Positions 43,781 to 52,589 of a DNA stretch of 63,495 bases are shown in pieces. The stretch is taken from positions 1-63,495 of the IMG/VR virus record IMGVR_UViG_3300049203_000046. One strand, given 5' to 3'. The DNA comes from a virus. Numbering within the stretch: the stretch's first letter is position 1; each line of letters starts with the position of its first letter. The position numbers and the translations under genes are program-made. Below the pieces are notes generated by a model. It made no database searches and was not told where the DNA came from. It was given only the letters and a program-made list of their open reading frames with translations.

Positions 43781-44757
43781 AGCTGCCGCTGACTGATCGT
43801 GCGGTCGGCGAACTCGGCGAAGTCCTTCTGCTCCGGCGACATCTGAGAGCCGCCGCCCATCGGGGCTTGGCCAGCCGTCGAGGTATAGGCGGTACGGCGC
43901 GAATGGATCTGCCGCATCCGCTCCATCTCTGGCGACTGCATGTTGTTGGCGAAGTCCTGCATGACCATGTAGGTCAGCTGCGGATCGACGAAGTCCTCGA
44001 AGCTGTAGCCGCGCTGCTGGGCGAACATCATGAAGTCGTTCGCGCTCTCGTCGGGCAGCTTGAGGGCGGCCTGCGCGCGGTCGAGATTGTTGCCGATGGT
44101 CGCCTGAATGCTCTGGCCCTGCTGCTGGCGGGACTGCTGCTGAGCGGTGCGGGCTGCGTCGACATGGCCGGCGCTCGCCCCCATGACCTGCTGCATCATG
44201 GCCATCATCTGGTGCATCCCCTCGGCCATCTGGCGCATATTGAGGTGCATGTCGCGATAGCCGGGCGGTAGCGTCGAGGCGTTCTCGGTCTCCCAACGGG
44301 AGAAGTCGTCGTCGCTCACGGGCGTGGCGCGCTCCTGTCGCTTGCCTGGCTTCGACGTGCCGTCGCCATCCGGGTCGTTGATGCCGCCCTTACCGAACTG
44401 CGTCTGACCGCCGCCGCCTGCTGCGAGCTGCTGGAGCGTCTGAGCCAGCTCGGCCGGCGACATGTTCGGGTTTGACTGCAGGAAGTTCTCGATCACGTCC
44501 GTGACCGGCTTCAGGGTGGCGTGCTTGTGGTTGAGCTTGGAGTAGCGTTCGGCCATGCCGAGGATCTGCTCCTTGCTCATGGCGCGCTTCTGGCCATTGG
44601 GCAGGTCGAACTCGAAAATTGGCGACGCGCTCATCTCCTTGGCTTCGGAGGATGGCGCGCCCTTCTCCTGAGCGTTACCTTCAGGAGTGGACTTTTCATT
44701 GGCCTGCGGGCCATCAATCGCGGCGATTGCGCGGCGGGCGGTTTCATCGAGAGGCAT
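43777..44757 (-). CDS. capsid scaffold protein
   Basis: A 326-residue acidic, helical protein rich in Gln, Met, Ala and Glu (e.g. MRQMAEGMHQMMAMMQQVMG). It has a disordered N-terminus and Gly-rich linkers, and stands directly before the capsid gene. This is typical of a scaffolding protein that guides prohead assembly and is later removed, possibly by the HslV-like peptidase at 52590. It overlaps the upstream gene by 14 bases. Confidence 0.75.
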   Translation of the reverse strand: MPLDETARRAIAAIDGPQANEKSTPEGNAQEKGAPSSEAKEMSASPIFEFDLPNGQKRAMSKEQILGMAERYSKLNHKHATLKPVTDVIENFLQSNPNMSPAELAQTLQQLAAGGGGQTQFGKGGINDPDGDGTSKPGKRQERATPVSDDDFSRWETENASTLPPGYRDMHLNMRQMAEGMHQMMAMMQQVMGASAGHVDAARTAQQQSRQQQGQSIQATIGNNLDRAQAALKLPDESANDFMMFAQQRGYSFEDFVDPQLTYMVMQDFANNMQSPEMERMRQIHSRRTAYTSTAGQAPMGGGSQMSPEQKDFAEFADRTISQRQL

Positions 44758-45064
44758 CGGTCTCTTCCTTCGCGGGTTTCATCGTGTCGGCGATCCTGAG
44801 CTGAAGCTCCAGGTCTTTCTTGATCATGCCCGGCAGCCCGGTCATGAGATCGATTGCGCGAAGAGTGGCGCGGTAGAAGTCCAGCTCTTCGCGGGTGGTG
44901 GTGGGGGATGATGTGAGGGCTCGGGTTGCGATCTCTCGCTCTTTGGCCATGGTCTCGGCGAGCACGGCCCAGCCACGACTCTCGCCGAGCTTGGCCAGCT
45001 CTTCGATGTCCCGCCGGATCTCGGTGGCGGGACGGACTCCCATCAGCTCAGAGAGCGCATCCAT
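44744..45064 (-). CDS. small helical protein
   Basis: A 106-residue, fully helical charged protein (MDALSELMGVRPATEIRRDI). It overlaps the lysin gene stop at 45064 by one base and the scaffold start by 14 bases, so all three are coupled. No family is recognised; a head-assembly role is inferred from position. Confidence 0.65.
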   Translation of the reverse strand: MDALSELMGVRPATEIRRDIEELAKLGESRGWAVLAETMAKEREIATRALTSSPTTTREELDFYRATLRAIDLMTGLPGMIKKDLELQLRIADTMKPAKEETDASR

Positions 45065-46053
45065 TACTTGATCCTGAAGATGAGCTTGAGGATGCGGATG
45101 AAGATGTTGGTGGCCGCGCCGACGGCTGCATCTTCAGCGGCGTCCTTCACTTCTTCGACGGCATCCTTGATCGGCCGGGTGACAGAATTTGTCACCTTCG
45201 GCAGCGGCACGTCGAGTGGCTGCCCCTTGGCCAACGGGTTGTCGCCGTCGACGAGGAAGTCGATGGCCTCGTCCATTGTGCCCTGGTTCTTCCCATTCCT
45301 CTTCATGATTTCCTCCGCGTCGTGCTGGACGAGGCGGCGGTGCAGCGTGTCACGCGTCACTTTGCCGATGAGCCCGTCGACTTCGATGTGGTTGTCGGTC
45401 TGGAAGTGCATGATGCCCTGCTTGGTGGCCTCATAGCTGAGGATGACGAGTGCGGCGCGGGATGTGGCTTCGAGGCGCTTGTCGTAGTGGGTCAGGCCAC
45501 CATTGATGATCCGGGTGATCATCTCGTCGTTGTTCTGCTGGGCATAATTGTTGAGGGTCTTGCCGGTGCGGTTGCCCTCGGACCAGAAGAAGACCGCCGA
45601 GAAGAAGGCCCACGGGAACTCGCAGAGCTTGGCCGGCTCCTTCACGAAGTCGGGGATCGGCGTTTTGACGATGCCGGATAGCGTCCGCTTGGCCCATTTG
45701 GTGAATGCGGCGTGGTTCGACTTGCCTGTCGTCTGGATGAGGCCATGGCCTTTGTAGAGCGGGCCGTCGCCGTCCTTGGCTGCGGTGTTGCCGAGATCCG
45801 TGCGGGACTCGTAGGCTTTGCCGCTGGCGTATTCCTGGGTGGTCTTGAAGTAGTCGCTCTCGACGGAGATCTGGCCAATGAAGCGGGCGAGGTTGACGCC
45901 CTGATCAAGGCCGAAGGTCGGGCCGAACGCATTGAGGTACTCGGCCGTGTTCTTCATGATCGAGTCCTGGCGCGCACGCATGGCGCTGCCGGGCTTCGTC
46001 ATGGCCGCAGGACCAACGATGGCGACGAGGTGAGCGGGGGTAATCTCAAACAT
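45064..46053 (-). CDS. GH19 chitinase-like endolysin
   Basis: A 329-residue protein. Residues 30-215 fit the glycoside hydrolase family 19 lysozyme-type endolysins: LARFIGQISVESDYFKTTQE with Glu65 and Glu74 as candidate catalytic residues, then PLYKGHGLIQTTG. The last 70 residues are charged, ending in a short hydrophobic helix (TNIFIRILKLIFRIK) that could tether it to a membrane. Its place between fiber and scaffold genes, far from the other lysin at 13702, is unusual and suggests a virion-borne enzyme or a second endolysin. A late-type motif lies 58 bases upstream. Confidence 0.85.
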   Translation of the reverse strand: MFEITPAHLVAIVGPAAMTKPGSAMRARQDSIMKNTAEYLNAFGPTFGLDQGVNLARFIGQISVESDYFKTTQEYASGKAYESRTDLGNTAAKDGDGPLYKGHGLIQTTGKSNHAAFTKWAKRTLSGIVKTPIPDFVKEPAKLCEFPWAFFSAVFFWSEGNRTGKTLNNYAQQNNDEMITRIINGGLTHYDKRLEATSRAALVILSYEATKQGIMHFQTDNHIEVDGLIGKVTRDTLHRRLVQHDAEEIMKRNGKNQGTMDEAIDFLVDGDNPLAKGQPLDVPLPKVTNSVTRPIKDAVEEVKDAAEDAAVGAATNIFIRILKLIFRIK

Positions 46054-46110
46054 TTCTGTTCCTCGGGATGACAGTTGACCGAGGGAACATGCGCCAGTGT
46101 CTGAAGCTGG

Positions 46111-46122
46111 TCGTCCGGTTAA
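46111..46122 (-). promoter_or_regulatory. late intergenic motif, copy 3
   Basis: On the minus strand TTAACCGGACGA lies in the 72-base gap before the GH19 gene. It differs from the 31927 copy at one base. Confidence 0.5.
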
Positions 46123-46125
46123 CGA

Positions 46126-46620
46126 TCAAAGAGACGATGCCCAAATCCACAAGGCGTCGATTTCTTCCGATGTCAGGCCGAGCACAACGGCGAGCGACTG
46201 CACCCATGGGTCGGTGCGGACAACCGTGCGCGCATATTCGAACTCGATGCCAGCCAGCGTGCGGTCTGGCTCTGGCAGCGCGTCGATGGCTGCGATCACA
46301 TCATCAAGCAGGCCGGCGCTCAGAAGGCCGAGGCGAAATTGCCGCATGGTCAGGTCAGGAAGCCCAGGCGACGGGTTTAGGGCGGCACTGAGCGCGTCGT
46401 AGGCTTCCTGGTTGAAGATTGCCCACTCCCCCTCAATGAGCGTCATCAGACCAGGGAGAAACGCTTGGCCCGGCCCGTCAGTCTCCACGACGGTGTGGGT
46501 GCTTGGCCTGATATCCGGGGCGCGAAACGGGCTCGTCATGCCGCTATCAGCCATAACCGGCTCGACATCGAGCAGGTGGTGAACAATGCCAGTAGAGCTT
46601 TCCACTACTGCAAACATCAT
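46126..46620 (-). CDS. hypothetical fiber-associated protein
   Basis: A 164-residue protein, coupled to the fiber gene by a four-base overlap at 46617-46620. The C-terminal half (MRQFRLGLLSAGLLDDVIAA and a later LTSEEIDALWIWASSL) is a helical domain seen after fiber genes in many alphaproteobacterial phages. Its role may be fiber assembly. The N-terminal half is beta-rich. Confidence 0.65.
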   Translation of the reverse strand: MMFAVVESSTGIVHHLLDVEPVMADSGMTSPFRAPDIRPSTHTVVETDGPGQAFLPGLMTLIEGEWAIFNQEAYDALSAALNPSPGLPDLTMRQFRLGLLSAGLLDDVIAAIDALPEPDRTLAGIEFEYARTVVRTDPWVQSLAVVLGLTSEEIDALWIWASSL

Positions 46621-48389
46621 GCGGCCTCCATCAAAAGGTCCGTCGCCGAGATCGCGTAGCCGGCTGGTCGGCCATTATCGTTGGCAATGAGAGTGCCGTC
46701 GCCCTTCAGGAAGTAGCGCGTCTTTGGCGTCAAACCAGATCGCTGTTTGTCCAGCCCGCCTCGCAGAGCCACTTCCACGCTTTCCCCGTCGACAATCGAC
46801 GCCTTCGCTACACCGATCCAATCGTCAGCGTTTGTCGTCTCGGTGGGGAAGATGAAATTGAAGGCCGTTAGCGTCGTTGCCGTGCCAGATGTCGGGTTCC
46901 AGTTGCCCAGATCGATGAGAGACCAGCCGGCTTGAAGCTGTTGCGCTCCATTGCCCGCGAGGGCGTTGTAGGTCGGGACAGCGCTGCGGACAAGCACGTC
47001 CTCTTTCGCCGTGAATGTGCTGCCGGAAATCAGCCCCGTTGCAACGTGGAACCGATTGTAATCGTTCGCGTCGACATATGTCATCGCAATATCGCCTGTG
47101 CTCGGGTGCGAATACAGCTCCATGAAGGAGGTGCCATTCGGGTTGACGCCTTCCGACAACCAAGGCGTTTGCGCCGTAAAGGAGATTGTCGTCCCAGATA
47201 CGGTTCCGAGCTGGACCACGTACCCGCCTGCTTCGGCGCTTGAGGCGCCTACTTGCGGCGAATAGACGACCGCGATCTTCCCTGAGCTGGAGTTGTGCAC
47301 GGCAACCGCTTTGGTGCCAGTCGGCATGCGCATAGCGCTCGCACTCACGGAGACGCTGGTATTGAACGTAGTGACGGTTCCAGAGAACGTCACCACGGTC
47401 GCCTGTAGAACAGCGATGGCGGTGGATGGCGTCGTAAAGACCACAACCTTCCCAGAACTCGGCTCGAAAGCGAGCGCCCATCTGACGCCCGATTTCGACT
47501 GCTCCACACCCACGGTGAATGTCGTTCCCGAAACGGTTCCGCAACGGGCTACCGTCGTGCTCGACCCATTGGTGCCAACGGCAATGAACCGGGCGTTCGC
47601 ACCATCGTAAAAGAAGTCGGTCTGAGCAAAGGTCGTTGAGGGTCCGATAATGACAGGGCTTCCGACGCTAAATGTCGTTCCCGAATAAGTGGCGGCAACA
47701 ACCCTACCGTTCGCAGGCTGGGTCTCCGCCAGGTACAGGATGACCCTGCTTCCATGCGTATCGTCATGGAAAATCTTGATGCCCGCCGGCGAAGTGAAAG
47801 TGGCGCTGGTTGCCGTCGCACCCAAGGTAATGGTTGTGCCCGAGATCGTCCCAACCTTGAGACTCACAACCGAAGACGCATTCGGCCATGTCACAATGAT
47901 ACTTGTTCCGGCCGCATTCCAGCACACGTCGCCGTGAGTCAGGGGGTTCGAGTTGCTATCGACGGTAACTGGAGTGCCAAAAGTGATCGTTCCGTTCGAT
48001 ACTGTGCCGACGACGACATAGAGCGTTCGCGGCACCACTTGATCGAGATAGATGATTGCGAGCTTGCCGGATGTAGCGTTGTAAGACGCACCGTAGACGC
48101 GGAAGTCTGTCGACACCGAAAGCTGAGTGTTGTCCGCTCCGAGGGCGGCAAGCGTCTCGGTGCCGGTGACGACCTCAACCTTGCCGTCAGAGCGCAACGC
48201 CACAAACTGGCCGGCGGTGATTGCGCCGGACGCCACGAAGGTCTTATGCAGCTCCGTTGCTTTGGGCAAGTCTGTGGCGATGGTCGCCGCGATAGCGGCG
48301 ACATCTGCGCTCTCGGCCTTCGACTCCAAGTCCTTCACATGTTCCGGCCCCATCAGACCGGCGAGGTTCCGCGTCGCTACGTCCAACAT
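46617..48389 (-). CDS. tail fiber/appendage protein with predicted beta-propeller
   Basis: A 590-residue protein. Residues of about 80-470 contain seven or more repeats of roughly 50 residues with a GTVSGTTITxG-type turn, suggesting a beta-propeller. The C-terminus (LTPKTRYFLKGDGTLIANDN) is found in several phage fibers and may attach a partner. The DNA is visibly less GC-rich and has fewer TGGCCA words than the head genes, as expected for an exchanged host-range gene. It overlaps the next fiber gene by one base. Confidence 0.7.
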   Translation of the reverse strand: MLDVATRNLAGLMGPEHVKDLESKAESADVAAIAATIATDLPKATELHKTFVASGAITAGQFVALRSDGKVEVVTGTETLAALGADNTQLSVSTDFRVYGASYNATSGKLAIIYLDQVVPRTLYVVVGTVSNGTITFGTPVTVDSNSNPLTHGDVCWNAAGTSIIVTWPNASSVVSLKVGTISGTTITLGATATSATFTSPAGIKIFHDDTHGSRVILYLAETQPANGRVVAATYSGTTFSVGSPVIIGPSTTFAQTDFFYDGANARFIAVGTNGSSTTVARCGTVSGTTFTVGVEQSKSGVRWALAFEPSSGKVVVFTTPSTAIAVLQATVVTFSGTVTTFNTSVSVSASAMRMPTGTKAVAVHNSSSGKIAVVYSPQVGASSAEAGGYVVQLGTVSGTTISFTAQTPWLSEGVNPNGTSFMELYSHPSTGDIAMTYVDANDYNRFHVATGLISGSTFTAKEDVLVRSAVPTYNALAGNGAQQLQAGWSLIDLGNWNPTSGTATTLTAFNFIFPTETTNADDWIGVAKASIVDGESVEVALRGGLDKQRSGLTPKTRYFLKGDGTLIANDNGRPAGYAISATDLLMEAA

Positions 48390-50212
48390 CAGGCGGTCAT
48401 CCTTTGCAGTTCAGTCGCGGACACGGCACGCGGCCAGTAAGTCAGACGAGAGATGCGGCCGTTCAACAAGTTGCCCAAATCCCAAGGATTACAGCCGATT
48501 GACAGACGGGAAGATGTCGGCAATGCGAAAGTCGTATCTTGCCCATAGTCAACGCCGTTAACTGCTAGACGCGCCGCCGATGAGGAATAGCTGATAGCAA
48601 CCTTTGTCCGGGTGCCGGTATTAGATATTCCCGCAACATTCATTCCAACGCCCGCGCCGGACGCAAGATTAACGGGAGTTGGCCCAAGTGTTAAATAGAT
48701 CGAGTTATTGAAAGTCGTGTCACCAAAACCAAAAACAACTTGAGCCACCGCTGTCGACACCGCGATGAACTCAGCATAGAAGGCACCTTCTTTTTGGTTG
48801 AAAAACTCAGTGAAATCAGACCCGCTGATAACCATGCCGTCCGCATTGCGGGCCACGGTGGCAGAAGTGGTCGGGACATAGGGGACCGGAAACGAGGTGG
48901 CCGTGAGCTGAGCACCCCAGACGTGCACATACTCTCCAGACACGTTGTCGGAACCCTGCCCTCGGACATATACTCGATTGACCAGCTGCGTGGCCGTGTC
49001 AGAGCTTATGGTCAGCGAAACCCTGACCCATCCATCCGCCAGTATATCAAGCGAACTGGCCAACAAGATCGCTCCGCCCACCACCATCGAAGGAGTTGCT
49101 CCCCAGGTGATGACTGCCGTTGCTTCAGCATAGGGAGCCACGCGGAAAAAGTTCACAAGACTGGTTGGCGATGTTCCTGCCTTGAGAAAAACTGAGAACG
49201 TGTAGACGGTTGCCGTGGAAACGTTAATCGTCTGGTTGATCAAGCATGTGTTGGGGGCACCACTTGCCGATGAAACCAAGCGGTCCGCCGTCGTTGTCCC
49301 ATCTGGCGCGGCAATCGCATTTGCCGTCACCGTCGCATTGAGCTTTCCCCAAGCTGCATTGTCGAACTCTTGAGATCTCAGCAGCAGGTTCGTATAGGCC
49401 CCATAGAACCCGGTGCCGAGCGCGGTGCCGGCCGAGAAATCAATCACCGGCTCATTGGCGACCGTGGGCACAAGAATGCCTTTGCCGTTCTGGCGATAGC
49501 CTCCTGCGGTCGCACGCGTGAGGTTGCCGGAAAACGGTGCGCCGTTGATGTTTCGAAAGTCGAAGCCCAGCGTCGGAGCAACCGTGGTGACATCGGTCGG
49601 GTCAAGGAAGACAACGCCAACTTTGCCATTAATCGAATATACCGGGCCGGCCGCGATGGACGCCGCCGACGCTGCTGCGGCAGCCGCAGAGAGAGCAGCG
49701 GCCGCAGCGGACGCAGCTGCGTTGGCCTCAGAGACGTCGGCCGCGTCGGCAGAGGCGTCGGCGGCCGAGGCAGAGGCAGCAGCCTCTCCTGCCTTTGTGG
49801 TCGAGATGCCGGCCTGTGTGCTGGCGATGCCCGCTTGCGTCGTGGCGATGCCAGCCTGCGTGGTCGCAGTCCCGGCCTGGGTCGTGGCCACGTCCGCATG
49901 GTCAGCAGCGATGGCCACCTGAATTTCGCAGGCGGTGATGAAGCTCTGGAAGCTTGTCGTGGTGATATCGGTCCAGCCGGCCTCGGGGTCGACGAAGTCG
50001 CCGATCCGAACCTGAAACACGCCTGGTTCGAGAGGGTCTTCACGGAACTGAAATACGTCTGTGCGGTATGCGCCAGTGCTGTCAAAGATGTCGGAAAGCA
50101 AGTCACCGATGGAGCGACCGCCCTTCTCCGCCGCCTCAAGATAGGCGTCGAGGATCGTTTCCCCGTTGGACGAGGATCGGAAGCGGACCTGATCGGTGCG
50201 CGGCTTCGTCAT
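48389..50212 (-). CDS. main tail fiber/receptor-binding protein
   Basis: A 607-residue protein. Residues 1-85 (EAAEKGGRSIGDLLSDIFDS region) match the N-terminal anchor of the fiber at 38220. Residues of about 105-195 are heptad-like TTQAGIA repeats followed by an Ala/Ser-rich coiled-coil shaft. The C-terminal 380 residues look like lectin/laminin-G-type beta domains (WLxRVSLTISSDTATQLVN pattern; concanavalin-like end SSRLSIGCNPWDLGNLLNG). This is the best candidate for the receptor-binding fiber. GC content falls clearly from about 49500 downward. Confidence 0.75.
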   Translation of the reverse strand: MTKPRTDQVRFRSSSNGETILDAYLEAAEKGGRSIGDLLSDIFDSTGAYRTDVFQFREDPLEPGVFQVRIGDFVDPEAGWTDITTTSFQSFITACEIQVAIAADHADVATTQAGTATTQAGIATTQAGIASTQAGISTTKAGEAAASASAADASADAADVSEANAAASAAAAALSAAAAAASAASIAAGPVYSINGKVGVVFLDPTDVTTVAPTLGFDFRNINGAPFSGNLTRATAGGYRQNGKGILVPTVANEPVIDFSAGTALGTGFYGAYTNLLLRSQEFDNAAWGKLNATVTANAIAAPDGTTTADRLVSSASGAPNTCLINQTINVSTATVYTFSVFLKAGTSPTSLVNFFRVAPYAEATAVITWGATPSMVVGGAILLASSLDILADGWVRVSLTISSDTATQLVNRVYVRGQGSDNVSGEYVHVWGAQLTATSFPVPYVPTTSATVARNADGMVISGSDFTEFFNQKEGAFYAEFIAVSTAVAQVVFGFGDTTFNNSIYLTLGPTPVNLASGAGVGMNVAGISNTGTRTKVAISYSSSAARLAVNGVDYGQDTTFALPTSSRLSIGCNPWDLGNLLNGRISRLTYWPRAVSATELQRMTA

Positions 50213-50553
50213 TCTTGGGCGGCCTCCACTTTTGCTTCATCGCGCATGATCCGCGCCACCTGAGCGCGGGTCAGGATTTCGATGGTCTTCTGCGAGATCA
50301 TCCGCTCGTTGTTGCGGACCTTGATCGAGAGGTCGTCGAGGCGTGCGCCGGTCGCATCGAAGGTCTCGGCGAGCGCGGTTGCGATCTGGACATTCTGCTC
50401 ACGCAGGAACTCGACGTCCTTGCGAAGCTCCTCGATCTCACGGCGCATCCGGTCGAACGGGGCTTCCTCGGTCGTGGCCAAGGCGCGCAGCTGGCGGGCT
50501 TCGCGTGCCGCTTCCTTGGCTGCTTCGCGGGTGGCTTCAGTGGGGTCGGTCAT
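50209..50553 (-). CDS. coiled-coil protein after portal
   Basis: A 114-residue protein from ATG 50553, overlapping the portal stop in ATGA. It is one long charged helix (EELRKDVEFLREQNVQIATA) with a basic C-terminus. It may be a head-tail or fiber attachment protein. The frame extension toward 51315 is a shadow of the portal gene. Confidence 0.65.
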   Translation of the reverse strand: MTDPTEATREAAKEAAREARQLRALATTEEAPFDRMRREIEELRKDVEFLREQNVQIATALAETFDATGARLDDLSIKVRNNERMISQKTIEILTRAQVARIMRDEAKVEAAQE

Positions 50554-52505
50554 GCTGCTGCCCTTCCTCGTCCTTGCAGGGTGGATTGAGAGACGAGGTT
50601 GCCGCGCTCGACCTGGCGAGCGAGCTGCTCCTGCGGCATGACCGTCGGATTGGAGCCGCGCATGCGCTCCATCATCGAGATCTGCTGCTGCGGAGAGAGG
50701 CCCTTGGCCTGACGTTCCTCGTCTGAAATTCGGAAGCGGTCCAGATCCGAGACCCCCATCGAACGAACCGCTTCCTCGGCCATCTGGCCGATATTGTACT
50801 CCATGTCCAACCCGGTCTGGTGGACCACCTGCATGACGTTGACCCACGTCTCTGGCGAGCGCGTGGGTTCGATGGGGAGGGTGCCGTCGATGACGAGGTA
50901 GTCGATGTTGCCCTGGAGTGCCTGAATGTCGACGTCGATGTACCCATCCTTGGCCATGGCCACGAGCTGGGAGGGCATCTGGTCGTTGACGCGAATGGAT
51001 GCGTCGAATGTGATTGCGTCCTGAATGTTGGAGACCATCATCTCCACCATCGGCCGGATCGTGAGCGCGGACGTGATGCGCGAGGCGACGCCGAGGCGCT
51101 GCGAGCCGAGCTGGGTCAGGCGCGCGATCTCGGTGGCCGAGCGGACGTCGGAAGTCGGGACGCCCTGCTGCGCGTCGGACGCGGCCGACATGCGCTGCTT
51201 GAGGTCCGACAGAGCCATGATGTCCTGCCAGTGGCCACGCGTGACGTCGGGGACGTTGGCGATGAAGACGCCGTCGCCCGGTTTGACGCCCGGCAGAGTG
51301 CGGACGATGCCCCACGGGTTCCGCTCGATCAGGTCGGGGATGTTGACCTGCGTCGGATCGGCGAAGATCAGGTTCGAGAGCGCGGCGCGGACGTTGTCGA
51401 TGCGCGACCGCAGCAGCCAGGTGGCCATGTCATGGAGCGGGAGCAGCAGATCGTACAGGCTCTGGCCATATGTCTTGTGGACGTCATGGTAGAGCGAGCC
51501 GTAGACCATCGGGAACTGCCGGCCGTAAGGCGAGAGCTGGAGCCGGATGATGTATTTCTCGTCGAGCACGGTGGCCACGACCCAGACGAGGCCATAGTTC
51601 GGCAGGCCAAGCTCGTAGCCGGACAGGATGAACCACGCTTCGTCGATGATGTGGCTGTCGCCGACCTTGAACGACGAGGTCGAGGTGCCGCTGAGGTTCT
51701 CGGTGGGGTCGACGGAGAGGCCGCGACCGGCCTGCCAGACGTTGGTGTGCGAGAACCACGAGAAGCGCCCTGCCCCGGTCGGGCATTCGTGGAGCTTCCG
51801 GTATTTGGCCAGCTTCGGGTAGAGGCCGGTGCGCAGCAGCTGAGAGATCGAGGCGGGCGATGACAGAACGACGAAGCTCATGTCGTTCCAGTTGCCCCAC
51901 GGCACGCGCGGGTCGGGGAAGGTCAGGCGCGGGTTGGCGTTGTGGATGATGTTTTGATTGCGTTGGCCATCCCAGGTGATCTTGGTCGGCGCGAAGCCGT
52001 AGCGAGCGGAGTCCAGAAGGAGCTGAGCGAGCCGCGCTTCGCCCCCGGTGCGGCGCATCTGCTGGTGCAGCACGCGCTCAAGGAGCATGGCCGGCTTGCG
52101 CGACTTTGCATTCAAGCCTTCGAGCTGGAACATCGGATTGCGGCCGGCGAGCGCGGCCATCTGGTAGGTGATGACGGTGTCGGTGATCGCGCGGGTGTCG
52201 CCGATCACGGCCTTTTCGCGGAAGTCGGTGCTCGTCGGGTCGACATAAACGTCGTGCGCCTGGTCGGCGGCCTTCCAGCTGTCGTAGCGCTGCGAGATCT
52301 TCGAGTGGGAGACGTCGGCCAGCGCCTTGATGTAGCTGACGAGCTTGGCCTCCTGCTCCTGGTCGAGAGCGTCGGAGATGTCCTCCATGTCGAGGAGAGC
52401 CTGAACAACCCTCGGAGTCTCCGAGAGGTCGAGGACCATCCGGCTCTTGTCGTAGGCGGTCTGTTCCGCAAGCTTGTAATCAGGCTGGGTCATGGTCGGC
52501 AACAT
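50550..52505 (-). CDS. portal protein
   Basis: A 651-residue protein of normal portal length for a short-tailed phage. The N-terminal helical part, the VIGDTRAITDTVITYQMAAL segment, a long beta/alpha core and a Gln/Arg-rich C-terminus match podovirus-type portals. The twelve-mer it should form is the DNA channel and head-tail joint. Two starts are possible, 52505 (MLPTM) and 52493 (MTQPD). A perfect 11-bp inverted repeat covers both, and no good ribosome site is seen. A late-type motif lies 21 bases upstream. Confidence 0.8.
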   Translation of the reverse strand: MLPTMTQPDYKLAEQTAYDKSRMVLDLSETPRVVQALLDMEDISDALDQEQEAKLVSYIKALADVSHSKISQRYDSWKAADQAHDVYVDPTSTDFREKAVIGDTRAITDTVITYQMAALAGRNPMFQLEGLNAKSRKPAMLLERVLHQQMRRTGGEARLAQLLLDSARYGFAPTKITWDGQRNQNIIHNANPRLTFPDPRVPWGNWNDMSFVVLSSPASISQLLRTGLYPKLAKYRKLHECPTGAGRFSWFSHTNVWQAGRGLSVDPTENLSGTSTSSFKVGDSHIIDEAWFILSGYELGLPNYGLVWVVATVLDEKYIIRLQLSPYGRQFPMVYGSLYHDVHKTYGQSLYDLLLPLHDMATWLLRSRIDNVRAALSNLIFADPTQVNIPDLIERNPWGIVRTLPGVKPGDGVFIANVPDVTRGHWQDIMALSDLKQRMSAASDAQQGVPTSDVRSATEIARLTQLGSQRLGVASRITSALTIRPMVEMMVSNIQDAITFDASIRVNDQMPSQLVAMAKDGYIDVDIQALQGNIDYLVIDGTLPIEPTRSPETWVNVMQVVHQTGLDMEYNIGQMAEEAVRSMGVSDLDRFRISDEERQAKGLSPQQQISMMERMRGSNPTVMPQEQLARQVERGNLVSQSTLQGRGRAAA

Positions 52506-52519
52506 GAATTGCCGACCAT
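52492..52519 (-). promoter_or_regulatory. hairpin over the portal start codons
   Basis: Read leftward, ATGGTCGGCAA (52509-52519) pairs perfectly with TTGCCGACCAT (52492-52502). The six-base loop carries ATG 52505, and the second ATG (52493) lies at the stem end. Folding would hide the portal start, so translation is probably controlled or coupled. Confidence 0.7.
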
Positions 52520-52525
52520 TGTGAG

Positions 52526-52537
52526 TCGTCCGGTTAT
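52526..52537 (-). promoter_or_regulatory. late intergenic motif, copy 4
   Basis: On the minus strand ATAACCGGACGA, identical to the 31927 copy, lies in the 84-base gap before the portal gene. Here the preceding bases form TATAAC, a possible -10 box. Confidence 0.55.
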
Positions 52538-52589
52538 AGGGGTTCTTCGCACAGCATCATCGAAACGTAAGCGCCAGTGACCGGCGGGT

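Noticed and set aside
49800-49910. CRISPR-like or satellite repeats
   Set aside because: The short repeats encode the TTQAGIA heptads of the fiber shaft; they have no spacers.
52540-52575. Eight-codon leader peptide before the portal gene
   Set aside because: ATGATGCTG starts a short frame in the gap, but it has no ribosome site and nothing suggests attenuation.
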